Shown here in pieces: positions 17,749-27,400 of a stretch of 64,000 nt of DNA (positions are counted from its first letter, which is position 1; every line of letters begins with the position of its first letter). Both the position numbers and the translations under genes were made by a program. The DNA is from G963665085 sp963665085 (GTDB taxonomy: Bacteria > Bacteroidota > Bacteroidia > Bacteroidales > JAAAOM01). The stretch lies in contig CAXXXS010000001.1 of NCBI GenBank assembly GCA_963665085.2, forward strand, positions 3,286,001 to 3,350,000, written 5' to 3'. The notes beneath the pieces were generated by a model, which was not told the origin of the DNA, did not search any database, and saw only the letters and a list, made by a program, of their open reading frames with translations.

Positions 17749-18945
17749 ATGAAAAGTTCATCAAATAATAAGCAAGAAAAAAATCTTAACCGGAGAAAAT
17801 TTATAAACAACGGTTTAGCTTTAGCCGGTGGTTCATTATTAGCAACGGTCTCTGGTGTAAATAAAGTGATGGGGAAAAGTAGTGAAGGGCTTATTAATCA
17901 GAGTAGCCAGAATTCAACATCAACTATTTTATCAGGACGTAGAATTCTTGGTGGTAAATTAGAAGTGTCAAGTATAGGTTTGGGAGTCCAGAATATGAGT
18001 AGGACATATCAAACAACTATTCCTTTACGTTCTGAGATGCACAATATTATACATACAGCTTTTGATAACGGAGTAACATTTTTTGATGCTGCTGAGGCAT
18101 ATGGTCCTTTTGAGGTAGAAAAAATATTAGGAGAAGGAGTAAAGCCATTTCGTGATAAAGTTGTAATTGCAACAAAGTTTGGTTGGGAAATAGATCAGGA
18201 AACCGGCAGGATGGTTGGAGGGCTTAATAGTAAGCCTGCTCACATCAAGCTTGTTGTTGAAGGAATGTTAAAACGTCTTCAAACTGATCGTATTGATTTA
18301 TTATACCAGCATCGTGTTGATCCCGAAGTAGCAATCGAGGATGTGGTAGGAACAATTAAAGATCTTATCAATGAAGGAAAGGTTTTAAATTATGGACTTT
18401 CAGAACCAGGTAAACAAACAGTAAGAAGGGCACATAAAGAATATCCTGTTACTGCTATCCAAAATGAACATTCATTGTTGTATCATGGCTCAGATGAAGA
18501 TATCCTTCCACTTTGTGAAGAATTGGGAATTGGATTTGTTCCCTGGAGTCCACTTGGTGTTGGCTTTTTAACCGGAGCTATTGATGCCAATACTCGATTT
18601 TCACAGGGAGATATTCGTGGAGCTGAAACCCGGTTTTCACCGGAAAATGTAACAAATAATTTGGCATTAGTGGCTTTACTGCAAAAATGGGGTATAGCAA
18701 AACAAGCAACTCCGGGTCAAATTTCACTGGCATGGCTACTGGCTGAAAAGCCGTGGATTGTACCTATACCTGGCACAACGCAAATGGCCCATATGAAAGA
18801 AAATATAGCGGCAGATAATATCCGTTTTACAAAAGATGAATTGAATCAGTTTAATGAGGAGTTAGCTGGTATCAAAATTCAGGGAGATCGTCTTCCTCCA
18901 TTTATTCAGGCTCTTTCGGGGGTAGAAGCACCGCAAAAGAAATAA
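17749..18945 (+). CDS. Exported aldo/keto reductase (Tat-type leader)
   Basis: A 398-residue aldo/keto reductase. The leader NRRKFINNGLALAGGSLLAT (residues about 14-33) has the twin-Arg and hydrophobic pattern of a Tat signal, consistent with export after cofactor loading. The barrel carries Asp and Tyr in FFDAAEAYG, Lys in IATKFGWE and His in LYQHRVDP, so the tetrad is complete. FVPWSPLGVGFLTGAI places it in the AKR12/13-like group with YajO-type enzymes. Together with the cytosolic reductase at 14185 it suggests carbonyl reduction on both sides of the membrane. The next gene starts 17 bases downstream. Confidence 0.9.
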   Translation: MKSSSNNKQEKNLNRRKFINNGLALAGGSLLATVSGVNKVMGKSSEGLINQSSQNSTSTILSGRRILGGKLEVSSIGLGVQNMSRTYQTTIPLRSEMHNIIHTAFDNGVTFFDAAEAYGPFEVEKILGEGVKPFRDKVVIATKFGWEIDQETGRMVGGLNSKPAHIKLVVEGMLKRLQTDRIDLLYQHRVDPEVAIEDVVGTIKDLINEGKVLNYGLSEPGKQTVRRAHKEYPVTAIQNEHSLLYHGSDEDILPLCEELGIGFVPWSPLGVGFLTGAIDANTRFSQGDIRGAETRFSPENVTNNLALVALLQKWGIAKQATPGQISLAWLLAEKPWIVPIPGTTQMAHMKENIAADNIRFTKDELNQFNEELAGIKIQGDRLPPFIQALSGVEAPQKK

Positions 18946-18962
18946 CTTAATATTTAAATAAA

Positions 18963-19427
18963 ATGAAAACTTCAATTTTTGGATTTTTATTACTGCTCTT
19001 AAGTGTACAATGGTCTTTGGCTAAGGATTTTGCAAAAATAGATAGTATGAGTACGGAACAAGAGATTATAAATCTTTCTAAACATAAGTGGGACTGGATG
19101 GCAGAAAAAAATGTAGAACCTCTGGAGAATCTCTTTCACGAGAAAGCTGTATTTGTTCACATGGGAGGTTCCTGGGGAAAAGAACAGGAAGTAAATATCA
19201 TAAGGAGTGGAGGAATTTGGTATAAAAAAGCTGAAATCCATGAAGTATCTGTAAATATTATTGATGATACAGCTATCTTATTAAATAGAATTACACTACT
19301 GGCTGAGGTTGGAGGGAACGAGGTTACCAACCCATTTGAGGTTACAGAAGTCTATATTAAGCAAAAAGGTGAATGGAAATTAGGTTCTCTATCGTTCACA
19401 AGGCTTATGACACCTGACGGTGAATAA
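18963..19427 (+). CDS. Secreted NTF2-like (DUF4440-type) protein
   Basis: A 154-residue protein with a signal peptide (about residues 1-20, ending SLAKD). The mature part has the NTF2/SnoaL cone-like fold pattern: an N-terminal helix with INLSKHKWDWMAEKN, LENLFHEKAVFVHMGG, and C-terminal strands ending GEWKLGSLSFTRL. DUF4440 proteins bind small hydrophobic or ring-shaped ligands, and some act as isomerases. No catalytic residue can be assigned. It is tightly linked (17 bases) to the Tat-exported aldo/keto reductase, so it probably belongs to the same pathway. Confidence 0.85.
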   Translation: MKTSIFGFLLLLLSVQWSLAKDFAKIDSMSTEQEIINLSKHKWDWMAEKNVEPLENLFHEKAVFVHMGGSWGKEQEVNIIRSGGIWYKKAEIHEVSVNIIDDTAILLNRITLLAEVGGNEVTNPFEVTEVYIKQKGEWKLGSLSFTRLMTPDGE

Positions 19428-19474
19428 TATTTAACTAAAAAAAACACAAAAATTAATTATAAAAAACTATTACA

Positions 19475-21106
19475 ATGAGAAAATTAACAATAGGATTAAT
19501 ATTTATTTCTTTTACTTGTTTTTTATATGCTCAAAATAAAACTGGTGATAATGAACCAATAATTAGCACTAAATCTGGAAAAGTAAGAGGTACAACTGAA
19601 GGAGATGTACATGTTTTTAAAGGTATTCCCTTTGCAGCACCTCCTGTTGGAGAATTTCGCTGGCGACCGCCGCAACCTGTAACCCCATGGGATGGAGTTC
19701 GAGATGCAAAGGAGTTTGGTCCGACTTGTGCACAGTCAGGATGGGGTGGAGCGCCAGGAACAATCGTTGAAGGGTCTTCAGAAGATTGCTTGTACCTTAA
19801 TGTGTGGACACCTGCCAATGCCAAACAGAAAACAAAATTGCCAGTCATGGTATGGATACATGGTGGTGGTTTTACTGGAGGTAGTGGTAACACATCCGGG
19901 AATGGTTTTGCTAAACAAGGAGTAATCCTGGTTTCAATTAATTATCGCCTTGGACGTCTCGGACATTTTGCATTTCCTGCGTTGAGTAAAGAGCATCCGG
20001 AAGAGGCAAAGGGTAGTTACGCTTTTATGGATCAGATCGCAGCACTTAAATGGGTGCAACAGAATATTGCTGCATTTGGAGGTGATCCTGAAAATGTGAC
20101 TATTTTCGGGTTTTCAGCAGGAGGAGTTTCGATTCATTCACTTCTTACAATACCAGAAGCACAAGGTCTATTCCAAAAAGCAGTGGGTCATTCTAGCGGA
20201 GGAAGGGATGGTGTCCTTACCGGCAGGCCAATTAATAAAGAAAATGCTGATGCCCTTTACCCTGTTTCTGCAGAAACAATTGGAATAAACTTTGCCCGAA
20301 AACTCGGGATTGAAGGAATAGACGCAGCTGCCCTTGCTAAATTACGAGCTCTTCCGGTTGCAGAGATTGCATCGGGTGGAGAAACTGATGGACAGGGAGG
20401 CCCGCGTATTTATTCAGGTCCGATTCTGGACGGTAAATTTGTTGTAGAAACTTCTGAGAGTGCATATAAAGCAGGCAGACAAGCAAAAGTACCGCTTATG
20501 ATCGGAAGCAATAGTGCAGAAATAGGAGGAAGCTTTGTTAATACCACTACTTCAAAAGAAGAGCTGTTTTCCCTGTTTGGTAATCTGGAAGATGAGGCAA
20601 AAAAAGCTTATGATCCTGATGGTACAAAAGAATTTGCTGAAGTACAAACAAGGTTTAATACAGACTGGGTATGGGGAGAACCTGCAAGGTTTACTGCAAG
20701 TTCTTTTACTGCCGTTGGTGAACCTGCCTACATATTCCTTTTCTCATACGTACCTTCTTCTATGGCAGAAAGAATGCCTTATGGACCCGGACATGGAACC
20801 GATATTTCTTATGTGTTTGACAACCTCGGAGCAGGAGGATTCGGACCAACCCCACCCCCTCCAACAGAATTGGATAAAGAGGTAGCCAAAATGATGAATG
20901 CTTATTGGGTAAACTTTGCCAAAACAGGAGATCCTAATGGTAAAGGATTGCCTAAATGGCCTGTTTACGATCCTCAAAAGAATGAAATTCTCGATGTTCA
21001 GCCCGATGGAAAACCAGTTGGCAAGCCCGACCCAAGAAAAGCCAAATTAGATGTAATTGAAAAGGCTTTTAAATTTAGAGATAAATTGCAATCACGGGGT
21101 ATCTAA
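19475..21106 (+). CDS. Secreted type B carboxylesterase
   Basis: A 543-residue carboxylesterase/para-nitrobenzyl esterase family enzyme of normal length. The signal peptide ends near FLYAQ (residue 20). Family signatures are GIPFAAPPVGEFRWRPPQP, EDCLYLNVWTP, the oxyanion WIHGGGFTGGSG and the elbow GFSAGG with Ser214; GSNSAEIGG holds the likely Glu and GPGHGTDISYVF the likely His. It hydrolyses carboxylic esters in the periplasm or outside the cell. The C-terminal FAKTGDPNGKGLPKWP is typical. It is part of the same transcript as its neighbours by orientation and spacing. Substrate range cannot be read from sequence. Confidence 0.93.
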   Translation: MRKLTIGLIFISFTCFLYAQNKTGDNEPIISTKSGKVRGTTEGDVHVFKGIPFAAPPVGEFRWRPPQPVTPWDGVRDAKEFGPTCAQSGWGGAPGTIVEGSSEDCLYLNVWTPANAKQKTKLPVMVWIHGGGFTGGSGNTSGNGFAKQGVILVSINYRLGRLGHFAFPALSKEHPEEAKGSYAFMDQIAALKWVQQNIAAFGGDPENVTIFGFSAGGVSIHSLLTIPEAQGLFQKAVGHSSGGRDGVLTGRPINKENADALYPVSAETIGINFARKLGIEGIDAAALAKLRALPVAEIASGGETDGQGGPRIYSGPILDGKFVVETSESAYKAGRQAKVPLMIGSNSAEIGGSFVNTTTSKEELFSLFGNLEDEAKKAYDPDGTKEFAEVQTRFNTDWVWGEPARFTASSFTAVGEPAYIFLFSYVPSSMAERMPYGPGHGTDISYVFDNLGAGGFGPTPPPPTELDKEVAKMMNAYWVNFAKTGDPNGKGLPKWPVYDPQKNEILDVQPDGKPVGKPDPRKAKLDVIEKAFKFRDKLQSRGI

Positions 21107-21251
21107 TTCGGTATGAATAGTGGGAAAAAATCGTGAGACAAACAAAAATGTACAAGTAAAACAATTTATAACTTGAACAAACACTTCTTGCTATTTACAA
21201 GGTTTCAAAACCCAAAATAGAGATTTATAATTACAATAAAAAAATGTAAAT

Positions 21252-21986
21252 ATGGAAAAAATGACAATTAAATTATTCCTCGGATTTGTTGTTGTTTGTA
21301 GTCTAACAGGAATTCTTAATGCCCAGGACATGTCAGAACAAAATAATAATTTAAATGCAAAACAACAAAGTATTATCCAGATTGCTGCTTACACAGCAAA
21401 AGGAGAGCTTCAACATTTAAAAGCGGCACTTAACACAGGATTAGATGCCGGAATGACTGTTTCTGAAATACAAGAAGAAATTGTACATCTGTATGCTTAT
21501 TGTGGATTCCCTCGTAGTATCAGAGGATTGCAAACATTTATGGAAGTTCTTGACGAGCGAAAAACAAAAGGAATTGAAGATGAAATGGGTGCAGGTGCCT
21601 CACCAGTAAACAGCGCTCTTAGCAGGTATGATCGAGGGAAAAAAAATTTAGAAGAACTTTTAGGGAGACCAATAACAGGACCACAAACTGGTTATGCTGC
21701 TTTTGCTCCCGTTATCGAGATATTCCTGAAAGAACATTTGTTTGCAGATATTTTCGAACGAGACGTTTTAACATTTGCTGAAAGAGAATTGGTTACAGTA
21801 TCTGTTCTTAGCAGTATTGGCGGTGTTGAACCTATGTTACGCTCTCATTTATCAATTTGTCTAAATGTTGGTTTATCACCCAACCAGTTAAATGAGTTCG
21901 TTACTGTTATAAAGTCCTCTATAGGCAAAAAAGAAGCTAAAGATGCTCAGTCTGTTTTAGACGAAGTACTCAAAAACAGGCAGTAA
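21252..21986 (+). CDS. Secreted carboxymuconolactone decarboxylase-like protein
   Basis: A 244-residue protein with a signal peptide (about residues 1-24, ending ILNAQD) and two CMD/AhpD-like units: about 35-105 (KQQSIIQIAAYTAKGELQHL, then MTVSEIQEEIVHLYAYCGFP) and about 145-240 (TFAERELVTVSVLSSIG, then LSPNQLNEFVTV). The redox C-x-x-C of AhpD is missing; only one Cys remains in the first unit, so a peroxidase role is unlikely. Such proteins often sit beside a cupin gene, as here (58 bases downstream), and in other genomes the two are fused. A role in processing a lactone or electrophile is plausible but unproven. Confidence 0.88.
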   Translation: MEKMTIKLFLGFVVVCSLTGILNAQDMSEQNNNLNAKQQSIIQIAAYTAKGELQHLKAALNTGLDAGMTVSEIQEEIVHLYAYCGFPRSIRGLQTFMEVLDERKTKGIEDEMGAGASPVNSALSRYDRGKKNLEELLGRPITGPQTGYAAFAPVIEIFLKEHLFADIFERDVLTFAERELVTVSVLSSIGGVEPMLRSHLSICLNVGLSPNQLNEFVTVIKSSIGKKEAKDAQSVLDEVLKNRQ

Positions 21987-22044
21987 CTGTTCTTGAATTG
22001 AACTTAGGTTTTTATTTTTAATATAAATTGAAAAACTAATAAAT

Positions 22045-22536
22045 ATGACAATGAAAAATAAATTAAAGTATAGCTTGTATTTTCTTGTGATTCTACTATC
22101 TGCATGTAATATGGAGAATAAAACAACAGAACAAATACAGCCAACCACTGCTGTTTTTCCCAAAGGAGAAGTAGTAACCAATAATAATTTTACAGGAACA
22201 GTATGGTTATATATGATGGGAGCAACAGATACTACATTATATGCAAGGTATGGAAATGTTACCTTCGAACCAAAAGCAAGAACTAACTGGCATTCACATC
22301 CGGGAGGACAATTATTGTTTATAACGAAAGGAAGAGGTTTTTACCAGGCACAAGGCCAACCTGCCCGATTGGTAAGTGAAGGCGATTTTGTTGAAATACC
22401 ACCAAATGTTGTACACTGGCATGGTGCAGCCTCTGACAGTGAATTTGCACACATTGCTGTTAGTCTGAATTCTGATGAAGGAGGGGCAGTTTGGTTAGGA
22501 CCGGTAACAGATGAGGAATATAGCCTTGTTCAATAG
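22045..22536 (+). CDS. Cupin-domain lipoprotein
   Basis: A 163-residue protein with a lipoprotein leader (lipobox LSAC, Cys at about 19). The single cupin domain covers about 55-150: motif 1 contains NWHSHPGGQLLFITKGRGFY and motif 2 contains EGDFVEIPPNVVHWHG. The His residues of HSH and VHWH are the likely metal ligands. The start at 22045 is followed by a second ATG at 22051. CMD-cupin pairing is common in bacterial detoxification clusters. I infer a membrane-anchored, metal-dependent small-molecule enzyme acting with the preceding CMD protein. Confidence 0.88.
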   Translation: MTMKNKLKYSLYFLVILLSACNMENKTTEQIQPTTAVFPKGEVVTNNNFTGTVWLYMMGATDTTLYARYGNVTFEPKARTNWHSHPGGQLLFITKGRGFYQAQGQPARLVSEGDFVEIPPNVVHWHGAASDSEFAHIAVSLNSDEGGAVWLGPVTDEEYSLVQ

Positions 22537-22636
22537 TATCAATTGTTAAAAAAATATAGAACAGGAGAAGCGTTAAAGCTTTATTTATTCAAATCCTTAA
22601 GAACTAAAATATCAATTACCAACTCAAAATTAAAAA

Positions 22637-23998
22637 ATGAAAAACAAACTTATTATTTTACCGGTACTTTTACTAATAACTTATGCTGCAAATATTAAGG
22701 CGCAGGATTGGCCACAGTACCTGGGGCCAAATGGAAATAGTGAAACATCGCAGGAAGGATTATTGCTCAGTTGGCCTGAGGAAGGACCAGAAAAACTATG
22801 GACTAAAGATGTAGGAATTGGTTTTGGTGGGCCTGTAATTAAAAATGGTAAAGCTTATTTGCTGGATAGAGATGATGAATACGGAGATTATATGAGATGT
22901 TTTGATATGAAAACCGGGGAAGAGTTATGGAAATATGGATATGAAGCACCTGGTTCAGTTGAATTTCATGGCTCCAGAAGTGTTCCTGTTGTTAATGATA
23001 CTCATGTATATTCATGTGGACCTAACGGAGATTTATATTGCTTTGATATTAATACACACCAACCAGTATGGAATAAAAATGTCTGGACAGATTTTGGAGG
23101 TAAACCGGCAAGTGCAGAAGGTGGTGGATTTGGTGTCACTGGAAATTTTCCTATGTGGGCTATCGCTCAATGTCCTGTTATCTACAACGATCTTTTTATT
23201 ATTGCATCACAAGCACCTGAGGCAGGAGTAGTTGCTTATAATAAGCTTACCGGAGATATCGTATGGAAAACACCTTCGCTTGGAAATCTTGGATATGTTA
23301 GTCCTTCAATTGCCAAAATTGATGGTAAAGATCAGGTTGTAATGGTTACTGCTTCCATCGGTGGTTTTGGAGGTAATGAACCAAAACCAAGTAATGTAGT
23401 TGGTATAAATCCACAAGATGGAGAAGTGCTATGGACATATTCCAACTGGAGTTGCTGGATACCTTCTTCGACAGCATATGATGCTGGTAATAATAAATTG
23501 TTGATTATTGGCGGGTATCGGGCAGGTGCAGCAATGATTCAAATAGAAAAAAGTGCTGATGATTATACAGTGAAAGAACTATTTAAGACTGAAGAATTTG
23601 GAGATCATACAAAACCACCTTTATATCATGATGGCTATTTTTATGCACAGTATTCAACAAATGAACGCAGAGATGGGCTTGTATGTATGAGCGAAGAAGG
23701 AGAGATTATGTGGAAAACCAAGAGAGCACCAGTTTTTGATAAAGGAAGTATGATTCTGGTTAACAATCTTATTCTTGCTACAGATGGGCAAACAAAACTT
23801 TATTTAATTGAACCGAATCCAACAGAATTCAAACCAATAGCATCAGTTGATTTATTAGAAGAAAGTAAACTCACCGGTAATGAAAGGGTTATTAGTATTG
23901 TAGGTACAAATCAAAACTGGGCACCAATAGCATTAGCTGATGGAAAACTCTTAATAAAAGGCCAACGTCAGTTGATGTGTTTAAAAATTGTCGAATAA
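22637..23998 (+). CDS. Secreted PQQ-type beta-propeller protein
   Basis: A 453-residue protein with a signal peptide ending NIKAQD (about 22). It then shows repeated WxxD/G blade motifs of the PQQ-like (BamB/quinoprotein) fold: DWPQYLGPNGNSETSQ at the start, MKTGEELWKYGY, INTHQPVWNKN, KLTGDIVWKT, NPQDGEVLWTYS and MSEEGEIMWKTK. Proteins beginning this way are common in Bacteroidota and Planctomycetota near degradation genes. It lacks the Cys pair and haem site of true quinoprotein dehydrogenases, so a scaffold or binding role is as likely as catalysis. It belongs to the exported-enzyme cluster. Confidence 0.88.
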   Translation: MKNKLIILPVLLLITYAANIKAQDWPQYLGPNGNSETSQEGLLLSWPEEGPEKLWTKDVGIGFGGPVIKNGKAYLLDRDDEYGDYMRCFDMKTGEELWKYGYEAPGSVEFHGSRSVPVVNDTHVYSCGPNGDLYCFDINTHQPVWNKNVWTDFGGKPASAEGGGFGVTGNFPMWAIAQCPVIYNDLFIIASQAPEAGVVAYNKLTGDIVWKTPSLGNLGYVSPSIAKIDGKDQVVMVTASIGGFGGNEPKPSNVVGINPQDGEVLWTYSNWSCWIPSSTAYDAGNNKLLIIGGYRAGAAMIQIEKSADDYTVKELFKTEEFGDHTKPPLYHDGYFYAQYSTNERRDGLVCMSEEGEIMWKTKRAPVFDKGSMILVNNLILATDGQTKLYLIEPNPTEFKPIASVDLLEESKLTGNERVISIVGTNQNWAPIALADGKLLIKGQRQLMCLKIVE

Positions 23999-24066
23999 CC
24001 GGTTTTTTCTGTCAGGTAATTAATGAATCTTACAAAATTAAGTAGATCCTGGCAGTAACTTTTTTT

Positions 24067-24111
24067 AGTTAAAGAGGGAAATAACTCTTTTAAATATTTT
24101 TCTCTTTAACT
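24067..24111 (+). repeat. Inverted repeat between propeller gene and next gene
   Basis: AGTTAAAGAG (24067-24076) pairs exactly with CTCTTTAACT (24102-24111), with a 25-base AT-rich loop. There is no T run behind it, so it is not a classical terminator. It may stabilise or process the mRNA between the two genes. Confidence 0.5.
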
Positions 24112-24141
24112 AAATATTCATGCTGGTTTTGAATTAAAAAA

Positions 24142-24924
24142 ATGAATAAAATTTATAATTACACCAGAATAGTAACATTCATCCCCTTATTAGTCTTGTT
24201 TACTAATCTATATGCTCAAGAAAAAGAAAGTACTGATGATAAGATAAATAATTTTTCTGCTGTTGTCACAGTTCAAAGTAAAGGTATATCAACAATACCA
24301 AATTTAACTTTAGGAAAACCTGCAGCATCTTTTGATCTAAAAGTTGGCAGAAGATTGTCTTTTGAACCTCAGTTTCGTTTTTCACTAGAAGGAAAACCTT
24401 GGGCCTCTGTTTTTTGGTGGAGATATCAAGTTGTAAACAATAGTAGTTTTAAGTTAACTACAAGTATAAATTATGCTTTGTCTTACAAGACTATTGAGTA
24501 TCTAACTTCTGGAACAACACAAGATATAATTCGGACGACCCGGTATTTTACAGGAACAATATCTCCCAATTATCAAATCAACAAATACCTGGGAGCAGGT
24601 GTGTATTTCTTTTATGCGAAAGGGATAGAAAAATTTATCACACAGAACACTTATATGGCTTCATTCAGACCGAGTATTACAAATATTCCAATAACAAAGG
24701 ATATTAAAGCCAGAATTGGGCCACAGGTATACTATCTTAATATGGATAAAAAAAACGGGACATATTTTAATACTACATTTTTATTAAGTAAAACTAATTT
24801 TCCTGTTACTATTGGTGGATTGGTTACTAAACCTTTGAAATCAAATATTCCATCTGAATATGACTTTCTATGGAAGGTTGAATTGATTTATACATTTAGC
24901 AAGAAGTATAAGGAAATGAATTAA
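24142..24924 (+). CDS. Secreted protein of unknown function, beta-rich
   Basis: I do not recognise the family. The 260-residue product has a signal peptide ending NLYAQE (about 26). The mature part is rich in alternating polar/hydrophobic strands with aromatic girdle-like residues (RRLSFEPQFRFSLEG, WRYQVVNNSSFKL, GAGVYFFYAKG) and ends in strand-forming VELIYTFSKKYKEMN. This pattern suggests a small outer-membrane barrel of perhaps 8-12 strands. It lies inside the hydrolase cluster, 143 bases after the propeller gene and 40 bases before another esterase, so it may admit or bind the cluster substrate. That role is inference. Confidence 0.65.
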   Translation: MNKIYNYTRIVTFIPLLVLFTNLYAQEKESTDDKINNFSAVVTVQSKGISTIPNLTLGKPAASFDLKVGRRLSFEPQFRFSLEGKPWASVFWWRYQVVNNSSFKLTTSINYALSYKTIEYLTSGTTQDIIRTTRYFTGTISPNYQINKYLGAGVYFFYAKGIEKFITQNTYMASFRPSITNIPITKDIKARIGPQVYYLNMDKKNGTYFNTTFLLSKTNFPVTIGGLVTKPLKSNIPSEYDFLWKVELIYTFSKKYKEMN

Positions 24925-24964
24925 TTGAATTTTAAAATAACTCTAAATTAAAAACTTTATAACA

Positions 24965-25864
24965 ATGAAAAATCTTTTTTTATTACTGGCAATCCTATGC
25001 CTGTCAGTTAATGCACAGGAAGTTTATAAAATTTATGATGGCTCGGCTCCGGGGAATGCAAAACAATTAGATCCGGAAATGTCAATTCCTGCTCCATGGA
25101 GTGGTAATCCATTAATATTTAATGTTTCAGAACCTACGATAACAGTATTTAGACCAGATAAAAATATTAATACAGGCGCTGCTATTATTATTGCTCCAGG
25201 CGGTGGTAACAGATTTCTTACCTGGATTGAAGAAGGTATAAACGTTGCAGAATGGTTCCAACGTCACGGTGTAACTGCCATAGTTCTAAAGTATCGTACA
25301 AATCAAGCTGGATCAAGGGAAGAAATTGAGGAGGCCTTTAAGAACATCGCGGCAATCTCTACAACATCAAGTGAAGGCAATGATGAGAAAATTGTATTTA
25401 AGGCACCTGAACCCGTAGAGATAGCCTCTACACTTCAAGGTGATGATGGTCGTCAGGCAGTAAAATATGTTCGCCAGCATGCGGAAGAACTAGGTATTAA
25501 TCCTCAAAAAATTGGTTTGATGGGTTTTTCTGCCGGAGCTGTATTAACATCAAATGTAATATATATTCATGATGAAGGGTCGCGTCCTGATCTTGCCGCT
25601 TTTATTTATGGTAGAGGGGTAGCAAATAAAATATCGGATCCGATGCCACTTTTCCTGTGTTCCCCGGTTTATGATGCCGAAAGTCTTCCTGCAACCGGAT
25701 TATTGTACATGCACCTTAACTGGAAAGCCGCCAGAGTTCCAACAGGTTTGCAATTTATACATGAAGCAAGTCATGGAGAAGGGTTGCAATATAATGGGAA
25801 AGAATGGAATGAATGGATTGAAAATCTATTCAATTTTATGAAAGCTGTTAATTTTGTCGATTAA
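24965..25864 (+). CDS. Secreted alpha/beta hydrolase, acetylesterase-like
   Basis: A 299-residue esterase with a short signal peptide ending VNAQE (about residue 18). PTITVFRPDKN, then IIIAPGGGNRFLTW (oxyanion strand of the BD-FAE/acetylxylan esterase group), VTAIVLKYRTN and the nucleophile elbow GFSAGAVL are clear. PLFLCSPVYDAESLP and the C-terminal ASHGEGLQYNGKEW carry the likely acid and His. The product resembles deacetylases acting on acylated sugars. It is the last of the hydrolase genes; the AgcS transporter follows after 76 bases and may be co-transcribed. Confidence 0.87.
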   Translation: MKNLFLLLAILCLSVNAQEVYKIYDGSAPGNAKQLDPEMSIPAPWSGNPLIFNVSEPTITVFRPDKNINTGAAIIIAPGGGNRFLTWIEEGINVAEWFQRHGVTAIVLKYRTNQAGSREEIEEAFKNIAAISTTSSEGNDEKIVFKAPEPVEIASTLQGDDGRQAVKYVRQHAEELGINPQKIGLMGFSAGAVLTSNVIYIHDEGSRPDLAAFIYGRGVANKISDPMPLFLCSPVYDAESLPATGLLYMHLNWKAARVPTGLQFIHEASHGEGLQYNGKEWNEWIENLFNFMKAVNFVD

Positions 25865-25940
25865 CATCTACTATCGAAAAATAAACTTTCTCGAATTTTT
25901 TTTCCATTTCCAAATGTTTTAGTTTCTTCGTGCTCTAGTT

Positions 25941-27299
25941 ATGGAGAACATTGGAAATTATATACAACAATTTGCGGATTTTGCATGGGGAACACCACTA
26001 TTAATATTACTTCTTGGAGGTGGATTTTATTTTTTAGTCTATTCAAGATTAGTTCCTTTTCGATATTTTAGACATGCTATACAGGTAATTAGAGGTAAAT
26101 TTGATAATCCTGATGAGCCGGGACATATCAATCATTTTCAGGCTTTAGCAACAGCGTTATCCGGAACAGTTGGAATGGGTAATGTTAGTGGAGTAGCAGT
26201 TGCAATAACAGTTGGTGGTCCGGGAGCAATCTTTTGGATGTGGGTAAGTGCCCTACTTGGCGTGGCGACTAAATATTTTACTTGTACACTTGCTGTAATG
26301 TATAGAGGAAAAGATTCTTCTGGTGTATTGCAAGGTGGTCCTATGTATGTAATTGTTGAGGGATTAGGTAAAAAATGGAAACCATTAGCAATATTTTTCT
26401 CTGTATTTGGAATGATCGGTGTGCTACCTTTGTTTCAGGCAAATCAGTTAACTCAATTCCTCCGGGAAGTTGTGCTTGAAGCCAATGGAGTTAAAACCTC
26501 TTTTACAACAGACTTAATTACCGGCATTGTTCTAATGCTTTTTGTGGCTACAATTGTTATAGGTGGGATAAAACGTATTGGTAAGGTAGCTGGGAATTTT
26601 GTTCCATTTATGGTTGTTGTGTATATCTTATCTGTTATATATATATTGGTTTCTAACTATCAAAATGTGCCGGCAGGATTTAAATTAATTTTTACTGAGG
26701 CATTTAATAAAGAACCGATAGTGGGAGGAGCACTCGGTAGTATAATAATTACGGGAGTAAGACGTGCTGCTTTTTCAAACGAAGCCGGTATGGGTACTGC
26801 GCCAATGGCTCATGGAGCAGTAAAAACAAATGAGCCTATTCGGGAAGGTTTAGTAGCAATGCTTGGTCCAATCGTTGATACACTTATTATTTGTACAATG
26901 ACAGCTTTGTCGATTATTGTAACAGGTGTTTGGCAATCAACAGATTTTGATGGGATAACCTTAACTGCCTCAGCTTTTGATACAGCAATTCCCGGTTTTG
27001 GACCCTACTTGTTGATTGTATCTGTTTTTATTTTTTCAATTACGACGATGTTTGCTTTTCCATATTATGGTGAAAAATGCTTTTCATTTATTTTTGGAAC
27101 AAAATACGCGATTATATATAAGATTTTTTATGCCTTTTCAATTATTGTAGGTGCAACAACAACATTGGGTGTTGTAATTAGCTTTATTGATTCAGCTTAT
27201 GCTTTGATGGCTATTCCTACCATGGTTTCAGCAATTTTACTTTCACCAAAAGTGATAAAAGCAGGGAAGGAATATTTTTCTAAGTTAGATTCAAAGTAA
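25941..27299 (+). CDS. Sodium:alanine/glycine symporter, AgcS family
   Basis: A 452-residue inner-membrane transporter with about 10-11 hydrophobic helices. It carries the AgcS signatures: FQALATALSGTVGMGNVSGV near residue 75 and GVRRAAFSNEAGMGTAPMAH near residue 280. Family members import alanine or glycine with sodium or protons. The protein fits the normal family length and has no obvious defect. It is downstream of the hydrolase genes on the same strand, but the product may be unrelated to them; an amino acid moiety released from an ester or amide would be one link. Confidence 0.93.
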   Translation: MENIGNYIQQFADFAWGTPLLILLLGGGFYFLVYSRLVPFRYFRHAIQVIRGKFDNPDEPGHINHFQALATALSGTVGMGNVSGVAVAITVGGPGAIFWMWVSALLGVATKYFTCTLAVMYRGKDSSGVLQGGPMYVIVEGLGKKWKPLAIFFSVFGMIGVLPLFQANQLTQFLREVVLEANGVKTSFTTDLITGIVLMLFVATIVIGGIKRIGKVAGNFVPFMVVVYILSVIYILVSNYQNVPAGFKLIFTEAFNKEPIVGGALGSIIITGVRRAAFSNEAGMGTAPMAHGAVKTNEPIREGLVAMLGPIVDTLIICTMTALSIIVTGVWQSTDFDGITLTASAFDTAIPGFGPYLLIVSVFIFSITTMFAFPYYGEKCFSFIFGTKYAIIYKIFYAFSIIVGATTTLGVVISFIDSAYALMAIPTMVSAILLSPKVIKAGKEYFSKLDSK

Positions 27300-27400
27300 A
27301 ATTCAAGAAGAAAAAGTTTTATATAATATTCATTTCTAGTCGCTGCAATATTCTGTTAAGTTTTTCGTCTTTTGTTTTAGAACTACATAAAAAAAGAAGA

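Noticed and set aside
19531..19893. Long antisense frames inside the carboxylesterase and other genes
   Set aside because: Codon-structure shadows of clearly conserved genes; no independent evidence of expression.
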